DNA of 5,908 nucleotides from an uncultured Candidatus Nemicrothrix sp. (lineage in GTDB: Bacteria > Actinomycetota > Acidimicrobiia > Acidimicrobiales > Acidimicrobilacustridaceae): contig CAIKHC010000405.1 in assembly GCA_903827085.1 (NCBI GenBank), forward strand, positions 1 through 5,908. Direction: 5' to 3'. How positions within the stretch are numbered: the stretch's first letter is position 1; each line of letters opens with the position of its first letter. The translations under genes were made by a program, and so were the position numbers. Shown here in pieces: positions 1 through 4,669 of this stretch. The notes under the pieces are model-generated. The model saw only the letters and a list, made by a program, of their open reading frames with translations, made no database searches and was not told the DNA's origin.

Positions 1-146
1 GCGAGCGTCGGCTCACCGGCGACTCGATCAGCAATCACGACTGGGCCGTAATAGGCATCGACGAAACCATCGACGTGGCGACCCATTCGAAGCCCAAGCT
101 CGAGATAGCGATCGACGATCAACGTGTCAGTGATCGGCGCGCTCAT
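1..146 (-). CDS. DUF885-like protein, N-terminal part (runs off the window)
   Basis: Only the first 48 codons are present, starting at ATG 146-144; the gene continues past the left edge. The peptide begins MSAPITDTLI and contains YLELGLRMGRHVDGFVDAYY followed by GP. This matches my memory of the N-terminus of actinobacterial proteins annotated as DUF885 (a putative metallopeptidase-like family), where a helix with LGLRLGRH is followed by DGFVDAYYGP. The signature zinc-binding region of that family would lie outside the window, so catalytic activity cannot be judged. The gene starts 21 nt after the stop of the eIF2B-like gene on the same strand. A TANNNT element 7 nt before the ATG suggests its own leaderless promoter as well as possible read-through. 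The open frame and start are fairly sure; the family name is moderate. Confidence 0.6.
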   Translation of the reverse strand, partial: MSAPITDTLIVDRYLELGLRMGRHVDGFVDAYYGPVVIADRVAGEPTL

Positions 147-153
147 AGCCCGA

Positions 154-162
154 ACCCTACCG
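154..162 (-). promoter_or_regulatory. Probable leaderless promoter -10 element for the DUF885-like gene
   Basis: On the minus strand the sequence reads CGGTAGGGT, then TCGGGCT, then ATG. TAGGGT (159-154) fits the actinobacterial TANNNT -10 hexamer, and its end is 7 nt from the start codon, which places the transcription start at or next to the A of ATG. No good Shine-Dalgarno sequence competes with this reading, although the GG-rich block could act as a weak one. No convincing -35 box was seen. The same nine bases precede the neighbouring eIF2B-like gene. Confidence 0.45.
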
Positions 163-167
163 GCGGA

Positions 168-968
168 CTAGATGACGTCGCCCTTAAACAGCTCGGTTGC
201 GATCGGACAATCGGTTCGTCGCAATGCATCAGCAATGCTGAGTGGACCAGTAGGGCCCACAATCCTGTCAAGCATGGAAAGGGGTACGACCTCGTCGTCG
301 GCATCCCAGGGTTCGTCGGGGATGATCCGCTCACGGACTGGCTCCCACATTTTTTGTGGAAGGAATCGCCCAACTCCGGCAACAGCCCACACCGGAACCT
401 CGTGTGCTTTCGCCACCGAGGCCGCGGCCAGCGAGCCGGAGACCCCAAGCCATTCGGTTGGGGCAACGACCGAAGCTTCGAGCAACACCAGATCAGCGTC
501 GGCAACAGCAGCGCCTAGTCCCGCCAATGGAACATCGAGTGCGTTCACATCGGCGTCAACCAGTTGCATCACCAAGCCCCCACCCTCTTGATGCACATCG
601 ACGACCAGTACTTCAAGGTCGCCGCGGCGAGGAAGCGCAGCACCAATCAACTCGGGCCAGCCCAAGACAACAATCGTGGCTTCATCAGGAAGGCAATGAG
701 CGAGCTCCACCGATGTGCTGTCACCTTCAAGCTCTTCGAGCGCAGCGCGAATTTCTGCATACGGATCACCTGCACATAAAACTCGCGCACACAGCCACAC
801 CAACGGCGCAGACCCTGGTTGACGCTGCACCATGCGTCGACACGCCGTGACGAGTCCTTGCGGATCGCTGGCGAAACTTGCAAGCGCACGCGCCGTTTCA
901 GAAACGATCACACTTTGGGGGTAGCCCGTGGCGCGAGCCACATAGCGGAGTCGTTCAACGGGGTGCAT
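168..968 (-). CDS. Divergent eIF2B alpha/beta/delta-fold protein (ribose-1,5-bisphosphate isomerase-like)
   Basis: 266 aa, starting at ATG 968-966. The N-terminal third (about 1-90) is helical, including RLRYVARATGYPQSVIVSET and a run of A/L-rich helices. The C-terminal part is a Rossmann-like alternation of strands: TIVVLGW (98-104), LEVLVVDVH (118-126), ADLVLLEASVV (158-168) and VPVWAVAGVG (191-200). The stretch from ADLVLLEAS through LAAASVAKAHEVPVWAVA corresponds to the conserved core of the eIF2B/MtnA/ribose-bisphosphate isomerase superfamily, usually DLVLVGADAV, then an Asn-Lys pair, then a helix ending in VPFYV. Here the GAD motif reads EAS and no Asn-Lys pair is visible, so the usual catalytic Asp appears to be missing. 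A sugar-phosphate isomerase role is therefore doubtful; ligand sensing or another activity is possible. It lies 25 nt after the membrane protein gene and 21 nt before the DUF885-like gene. Coding status is sure; the fold is likely; the function is unknown. Confidence 0.72.
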   Translation of the reverse strand: MHPVERLRYVARATGYPQSVIVSETARALASFASDPQGLVTACRRMVQRQPGSAPLVWLCARVLCAGDPYAEIRAALEELEGDSTSVELAHCLPDEATIVVLGWPELIGAALPRRGDLEVLVVDVHQEGGGLVMQLVDADVNALDVPLAGLGAAVADADLVLLEASVVAPTEWLGVSGSLAAASVAKAHEVPVWAVAGVGRFLPQKMWEPVRERIIPDEPWDADDEVVPLSMLDRIVGPTGPLSIADALRRTDCPIATELFKGDVI

Positions 969-977
969 CAGAGCCGC

Positions 978-986
978 ACCCTACCG
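978..986 (-). promoter_or_regulatory. Probable leaderless promoter -10 element for the eIF2B-like gene
   Basis: The minus strand reads CGGTAGGGT, then GCGGCTCTG, then ATG. TAGGGT (983-978) ends 9 nt before the start codon, within the range expected for a TANNNT-driven leaderless transcript. It lies in the 25-nt gap after the membrane protein stop. The block is identical to the one before the DUF885-like gene. A weak ribosome-binding role for the GGTAGGG run cannot be excluded. Confidence 0.42.
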
Positions 987-993
987 AGATGCC

Positions 994-1449
994 TCAGGCG
1001 CCCGGAAGTCCTGGCTTGAAGATCATGAGATACAGCATCACGACGAGGATGAGATGGCTGATGCCGGTAGCCATCATGATGCGGCCACGAGCAGCGGCGT
1101 CTCCGTCGCGGAAGGCCTTGATGGCCGGACGAGCAACAAAGAACAACAGAGCCAAAAGAACGACCCACAACACCGCAGCGATGGACAACCACGCCTGAGA
1201 CATCTTGTAGTACTTCTCGCTCATCCCGGCGAGGCCGAAACCCAAGATTCCGGCAAGGCCGATACCCGGAAGCGAAAAGCGAAGGATGGAGACCTCAAGA
1301 CCGTCGGCAGCAGCTTTGTCGCCAGCGGCGGTGAGGCGAATCATCACGGGGGTAAGCCACAACGGCGCAAAGCCCACGATGACGGTGAGAACGTGGAGTA
1401 GGAGAACGATGTGGTAGCCGGTGCCAGTAAGTGCTTCGGGGATGAACAT
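994..1449 (-). CDS. Four-helix integral membrane protein (DUF2269/CopD-like topology)
   Basis: 151 aa from ATG 1449-1447 (MFIPEALTGT). Four hydrophobic segments are visible at about 12-35 (YHIVLLLHVLTVIVGFAPLW), 58-77 (glycine-rich, FSLPGIGLAGILGFGLAG), 86-107 (AWLSIAAVLWVVLLALLFFV) and 127-145 (ATGISHLILVVMLYLMIF). The loop after helix 3 is basic and charged. A histidine in helix 1 (LLHVL) and the four-helix layout resemble small DUF2269 or copper-resistance D-type membrane proteins, but no metal or heme site is certain. I chose this ATG over an upstream in-frame GTG at 1497 because an AGGAG sits 5 nt before it and because the extra 16 residues (DRTRAACPRTFSG) do not look like part of a membrane protein. 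It is the first gene of the minus-strand cluster and is transcribed away from the thioredoxin-like gene. The substrate or role is unknown. Confidence 0.75.
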   Translation of the reverse strand: MFIPEALTGTGYHIVLLLHVLTVIVGFAPLWLTPVMIRLTAAGDKAAADGLEVSILRFSLPGIGLAGILGFGLAGMSEKYYKMSQAWLSIAAVLWVVLLALLFFVARPAIKAFRDGDAAARGRIMMATGISHLILVVMLYLMIFKPGLPGA

Positions 1450-1454
1450 GGTGA

Positions 1455-1459
1455 CTCCT
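1455..1459 (-). promoter_or_regulatory. Shine-Dalgarno sequence that fixes the start of the membrane protein gene
   Basis: The minus strand reads CAGGAGTCACC followed directly by ATG. AGGAG is a good anti-16S match at 5-nt spacing and selects the ATG at 1449 over the upstream GTG at 1497. It shows that this gene, unlike several neighbours, is translated from a leadered message. A TAGGTT at 1505-1500 on the same strand could be its -10 element, but this is weak. Confidence 0.65.
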
Positions 1460-1512
1460 GAAAAAGTTCTCGGGCACGCCGCCCGTGTGCGGTCCACCCA
1501 ACCTACTCGCGC

Positions 1513-1518
1513 TACCTT
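1513..1518 (+). promoter_or_regulatory. Probable leaderless promoter -10 element for the thioredoxin-like gene
   Basis: The plus strand reads TACCTT, then CTGAGACT (8 nt), then GTG at 1527. TACCTT fits TANNNT, and the spacing places transcription initiation at or within a base or two of the start codon. No Shine-Dalgarno sequence precedes the GTG. The 77-nt region 1450-1526 must also hold the promoter of the divergent membrane protein gene, so the two may share regulation. Confidence 0.5.
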
Positions 1519-1526
1519 CTGAGACT

Positions 1527-2015
1527 GTGACTACCGATGTGCAGGCCGCTGTGGAACTGAACCCCCTGACAGGCGAAGGCCGTCCAATCTCGGAATGGAC
1601 CACCAACTTCCATCTGGCGATCGTGGTCCTCGACCCGTACACCAACGAAAGTTCTTGGATTCTCAAGACCGCTCTTCGGGTCCTTCGAAACTATTCCGAG
1701 GCCGATGTGCGCATCGCCCTTCTCGTGACGGCTCCCGAAGCCGAGGTTCGCGAGTACGTCGGGCCGCTCGCTTCCGAGATCTTGATCTTCGCTGATCCCC
1801 AACGAACCGCCGCGAAGGCCTTTGGCCTTGACACGCTTCCGGCTTTCGTGCACATCAACCAGGCCCATCAGGTTGAGTCTTCGGCTCAAGGATGGAACCC
1901 GGCCGAATGGGCCGCCGTGGCAGCAAACTTGTCTGCGCGTATGGACTGGACAGTTCCGCAGATTCCAGAAAATGGCGATCCATCGCCATTCGCAGGATCG
2001 CCCCTCAGCGCCTAG
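1527..2015 (+). CDS. Thioredoxin-fold protein without catalytic cysteines
   Basis: 162 aa from GTG 1527. An in-frame GTG at 1485 would add 14 residues (including CGPPNLLALP) that would overlay the promoter region, so the downstream GTG is preferred. Strand HLAIVVLDPYTNES (29-42) is followed by a long helix (WILKTALRVLRNY), strand VRIALLVTAP (61-70), strand EILIFADP (84-91) and helix RTAAKAFGLD. Then comes LPAFVHIN (104-111), the spot where thioredoxins carry the cis-proline loop, and a QGW-x-PAEW element. This order fits an AhpC/TSA- or thioredoxin-like fold. The position where CxxC would lie reads DPYTNE, and the whole protein has no cysteine, so it cannot do thiol-disulfide exchange. The Pro-rich tail (PQIPENGDPSPFAG) may be flexible. 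It converges on the substrate-binding protein gene with a 1-nt gap. Role unknown; possibly binding or structural. Confidence 0.72.
   Translation: MTTDVQAAVELNPLTGEGRPISEWTTNFHLAIVVLDPYTNESSWILKTALRVLRNYSEADVRIALLVTAPEAEVREYVGPLASEILIFADPQRTAAKAFGLDTLPAFVHINQAHQVESSAQGWNPAEWAAVAANLSARMDWTVPQIPENGDPSPFAGSPLSA
1971..1990 (-). terminator. Candidate intrinsic terminator of the substrate-binding protein gene, embedded in the opposing gene
   Basis: A perfect inverted repeat AATGGCGAT-CC-ATCGCCATT: 9 bp on paper, realistically an 8-bp stem with a TCCA tetraloop. Read on the minus strand it begins 26 nt beyond the lipoprotein gene stop and its 3' arm runs into ATTTTCTGG, a short U-rich tract. It lies inside the last codons of the convergent thioredoxin-like gene. 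The U tract is short, so termination could be partial; on the plus strand there is no U tract. Confidence 0.42.
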
Positions 2016-2016
2016 T

Positions 2017-3666
2017 TCAGCGAGCGAGCCACATCTGCGCGAGCGACACCGTTGCGTCGTCTTGGCCCAATCCCACAGGGCCCGAACCGCTTGACCAATT
2101 CGTAACGTCACGCAATTTCGGCGTGGTCACGACAACTTCTCGTACCTGCACGAGGAACAAATACGGAATATCGATGGCGACCTGTTCCTGAATAGTTCCG
2201 TAATCATCAACCTGACGCGTCACATCGGCGGTCGTACGGGCATCGAGGAACGACTTTGTTACGAGCGGACTGATGTACCGGGTTGGGTTGCCACTCACGA
2301 CAGATTGTTGCGCGGGTATTCCACGGAACAGTGGTTCGTAGGCGTCGGGGTGAGAGGAATCGAATCCAACTTGCAAGATTGCTTGGAACTGGCCCAAGAC
2401 GGCTGCGAGGGAAAGCATCGGGGGGTCGACAAGATCAATTGTCATGTCGATTCCTGCCTCTGCAAGTTGACCGCGCAAAAGTGACGCCACGCGCTCAAGG
2501 GTGGTGCCGGGCGCCACAAGGAGGCGAAACGTCAACGGCACACCCGTCTCCTCCGTGTACTCCTCAACCAGCTTCTTCGCACTTTCAAGGTCACGCCCGG
2601 AACGTGAATGATCGACGAACCATGGAGAGGTGTCGCTCACCATGCCTCGCGCAATCGAACCCTGCCCAGCGAACGCCTTCGAGAGGATCTCGGCACGATC
2701 AGTTGCGAGCGCAACCGCACGACGGGCCGTGATCCGATCAAACGGGGCTCGACCAGTTTCGAAGGCGATGTTCACCTTCGGTCGTTCAGCATTTCGATCA
2801 TCATGGATCGTGATTTTGCCTTCACGATCTTGAACGGCTTCGAGTCGCTGCAACTGCCTGGGCTCGTCGATCGCCACCATCCCGACTTTGCCTTCGAGCG
2901 CAGCGGTCACCCGATCCGCGGCTTCGGGAATCGGAAGGAAGCGAACTGCGTCGAGGTGTGGCAGGCCTTTCTTCCAGTAGGTCGAGTTCTTCAAAACAAT
3001 CGTGATGCCCGCTTCATCAACGCCGAACCATACGAAGGGGCCGGTACCGATGGGACGCGGATCAAAACCAAGGAGCGTGCTCGGTGCAGCAATCGTCCCC
3101 AATCGCGTAGTTAGCAATTGTGGGAATGTCGACCACGGAGTGAACATCGAAACAACGACGGTTTGAGCGTCAGGAGTCGTTATCGCAGAGATCGGCGCCA
3201 AGAGATCGGTGTTCGAGGGATCTGCCTGTTGGGCACGCAAATTGAACGCAACGATTTCGGAGGTAAGAGGAGATCCGTCGCTGAAGATCACGCCCTCGCG
3301 CACCACCAACGTCCACGACGTGAAGTTCGAATTCGCCGACGCTTTCGAAAGCAGTTCCGGCACAGGTTGATCGTTGGAATCGCGAACCATCAATCGGTCG
3401 TAGACGGCTCGAGCCGCTTGCAGTTCGTCGGTCGTCCACGGTCCTGAGTTCGGCGCCCACTTCGAAGGGGCCGCGGCAACCGCGATATCCAGCGTGCCCC
3501 CATCAACCGGTCCAGACGGAGTCGCAATCGTGGAATCGGTGGATTCGGTCGTCGTCGGACTCGCGTTCGATCCTGAGCAACCGGCAACAGCGAGGACAGC
3601 CATCGACACCGCGAGAACCGCGGTGAGACGTGCCATGCGAACGAAGGTGGAACGGGGGGCGTTCAA
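2017..3666 (-). CDS. ABC transporter substrate-binding lipoprotein, family 5 (peptide/nickel type)
   Basis: 549 aa. Extracytoplasmic solute receptor that would hand oligopeptides or similar solutes to an ABC permease. The N-terminus has a basic region (R5, R10, R13), a hydrophobic stretch (LTAVLAVSMAVLAV) and lipobox VAGC with Cys30 as the lipidated residue, then a Ser/Thr-rich linker (31-55). SBP_bac_5 landmarks follow: GGTLDIAV (56-63), WTLVVREGVIFSDGSPLTSE (118-137), the GTGPF motif (207-211) and NSTYWKKGLPHLDAVRF (227-243). The length is normal for the family. The start is TTG 3666, because it lies 8 nt after a TANNNT element and gives a proper signal peptide; the later ATG at 3636 (MARLTAV) also leaves a usable signal but has no Shine-Dalgarno sequence. 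No permease or ATPase gene lies within the window. The substrate cannot be read from the sequence. The stop is 1 nt from that of the convergent thioredoxin-like gene. Confidence 0.92.
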   Translation of the reverse strand: MNAPRSTFVRMARLTAVLAVSMAVLAVAGCSGSNASPTTTESTDSTIATPSGPVDGGTLDIAVAAAPSKWAPNSGPWTTDELQAARAVYDRLMVRDSNDQPVPELLSKASANSNFTSWTLVVREGVIFSDGSPLTSEIVAFNLRAQQADPSNTDLLAPISAITTPDAQTVVVSMFTPWSTFPQLLTTRLGTIAAPSTLLGFDPRPIGTGPFVWFGVDEAGITIVLKNSTYWKKGLPHLDAVRFLPIPEAADRVTAALEGKVGMVAIDEPRQLQRLEAVQDREGKITIHDDRNAERPKVNIAFETGRAPFDRITARRAVALATDRAEILSKAFAGQGSIARGMVSDTSPWFVDHSRSGRDLESAKKLVEEYTEETGVPLTFRLLVAPGTTLERVASLLRGQLAEAGIDMTIDLVDPPMLSLAAVLGQFQAILQVGFDSSHPDAYEPLFRGIPAQQSVVSGNPTRYISPLVTKSFLDARTTADVTRQVDDYGTIQEQVAIDIPYLFLVQVREVVVTTPKLRDVTNWSSGSGPVGLGQDDATVSLAQMWLAR

Positions 3667-3674
3667 GAACTACG

Positions 3675-3680
3675 ACTGTA
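3675..3680 (-). promoter_or_regulatory. Probable leaderless promoter -10 element for the lipoprotein gene
   Basis: The minus strand reads TACAGT, then CGTAGTTC (8 nt), then TTG. TACAGT is a good TANNNT match and the spacing equals that seen at the other leaderless-looking starts in the window, which supports the TTG as initiator. There is no Shine-Dalgarno sequence in between and no convincing -35 box. It sits in the 90-nt divergent region shared with the monooxygenase gene. Confidence 0.48.
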
Positions 3681-3744
3681 CGCGGCCAAGCACACCCACA
3701 GCGGTCGCTCGACCCGAGACCCGTTCATTTCACGAAAGAGGTGC

Positions 3745-3749
3745 AAGGA
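3745..3749 (+). promoter_or_regulatory. Shine-Dalgarno sequence of the monooxygenase gene
   Basis: AAGGA lies 7 nt before ATG 3757, at standard spacing, and selects this ATG over the in-frame ATG at 3769. The gene therefore seems to have a leadered message, in contrast to the divergent lipoprotein gene. TTCATT at 3724-3729 could be a weak -10 element, but I see no matching -35. Confidence 0.6.
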
Positions 3750-3756
3750 TCATCAC

Positions 3757-4662
3757 ATGAGCGGCGCCATGAAAGTGCGAGTTGGTATCGGCCTCGGCAC
3801 CCTGTCCGGTGCTGCAGACCCCATTCGATTCAACGCAATCGTTGATCGATGCGAAACACTTGGGTTCGATTCGCTCTGGATGTCTGAGCGAATTGGGGCC
3901 GAGACTCCCGACCCAATGATTGCGCTGGCCATCGCCGCAGGTCGCACGACGCGAATGAAGCTCGGGACTTCCGTCCTCGTGCTCCCTGGTCGCAACCCCG
4001 TGATTTTGGCAAAAGAGATGGCAACCCTTGATGTCCTTTCCGGGGGACGCTTCCTTCCTGCGGTTGGACTCGGCGCGGTTGATCCACCCGAGCAGCGTGC
4101 GTTCGGCGTCGAGCGCGGCGAACGTGGACGACGTCACGACGAAGCACTCGCCCTCATGCGCGCGTGTTGGACCGGCGAAGTCATTTCACACCACGGAGAA
4201 TTTTTCTCTGTTGACGATGTTCAGGTATTGCCCAGACCCACACAATCGCAACTCGATGTTTGGCTTGGGGGAATCGCCCCGAGCGAACTTCGTCGCGTTG
4301 GTCGGGTCGGCGACGGATGGCTGCCATCGTTCTGTTCACCCGCCGACGTTGCGGAATCAATTCCTGTCATCGAGGCCGCGGCGAGTGAGTCCGGCCGCAC
4401 CATGGACTCCGAGCATTACGGCGCGCTTATCTCCTATTCAGACGGCCCTCTCCCCCAGCGATTTGTCGACGTCATCGAACGCCGCCGACCGGGACTCGAT
4501 CCCCGTTCCGTTATCCCAACACGAGATGCACTCCCGTCATTGTTAAAAGAATTCATAGATGCCGGCGCGTCAAAGTTCGTCATCATCCCCTTGGTTGGCG
4601 ATGCAGACCCCGATTCGGAACTCAGCGCTCTCGCTGAGTCGCTCCTGCCTTTCGAGACCTAA
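3757..4662 (+). CDS. Luciferase-like (LLM) flavin/F420-dependent oxidoreductase
   Basis: 301 aa, the usual length for single-domain luciferase-like TIM-barrel enzymes. Seen: an opening strand VRVGIGLGTL (8-16), the segment GFDSLWMSERIG (36-47), strand LGTSVLVLPGRNPVILAKEM (69-88), the family hallmark TLDVLSGGRF (90-99) followed by GLG (104-106), HHGEFFSVDDVQVLPRP (145-161), LDVWLGG (166-172) and VGRVGDGWLP (181-190). These match F420-dependent or FMN-dependent monooxygenases, which in actinobacteria mostly use coenzyme F420 (established for many family members; inferred here). The physiological substrate is not deducible. It might belong to one of the probable F420-dependent subfamilies described from mycobacteria, but I cannot assign which. 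It converges on the SnoaL-nitroreductase gene with a 7-nt gap, which puts two flavin-type redox enzymes side by side. Confidence 0.9.
   Translation: MSGAMKVRVGIGLGTLSGAADPIRFNAIVDRCETLGFDSLWMSERIGAETPDPMIALAIAAGRTTRMKLGTSVLVLPGRNPVILAKEMATLDVLSGGRFLPAVGLGAVDPPEQRAFGVERGERGRRHDEALALMRACWTGEVISHHGEFFSVDDVQVLPRPTQSQLDVWLGGIAPSELRRVGRVGDGWLPSFCSPADVAESIPVIEAAASESGRTMDSEHYGALISYSDGPLPQRFVDVIERRRPGLDPRSVIPTRDALPSLLKEFIDAGASKFVIIPLVGDADPDSELSALAESLLPFET
4621..4638 (-). terminator. Hairpin downstream of the nitroreductase gene, possible weak terminator
   Basis: Perfect inverted repeat CTCAGCG-CTCT-CGCTGAG, a 7-bp GC-rich stem with a 4-nt loop. It begins about 31 nt past the nitroreductase stop on the minus strand and lies in the last codons of the convergent monooxygenase gene (LSALAE). 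There is no U tract after it on either strand, so it could equally be chance in coding sequence. Confidence 0.22.
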
Positions 4663-4669
4663 CCCAGAT

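Noticed and set aside
75..850. Long plus-strand open frames opposite the eIF2B-like gene (three overlapping ones of 139-164 codons)
   Set aside because: They are Arg/Pro/Ser-rich with no recognisable motif and lie antisense to a frame with clear strand-helix periodicity and homology-like motifs. They are GC-driven shadows.
1450..1497. N-terminal extension of the membrane protein from GTG 1497
   Set aside because: The extra residues are polar and Cys/Arg-containing, and a good AGGAG lies 5 nt before the ATG at 1449.
2608..3114. 168-codon plus-strand open frame within the lipoprotein gene
   Set aside because: It lies wholly antisense to a well-supported SBP_bac_5 coding region and encodes no coherent domain.
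3703..3721. Palindrome-like stretch in the divergent region before the monooxygenase gene (GGTCGCTCGACCCGAGACC)
   Set aside because: The arms pair only as 3 bp plus 4 bp with a bulge. This is too weak to call an operator and could be chance in GC-rich sequence.
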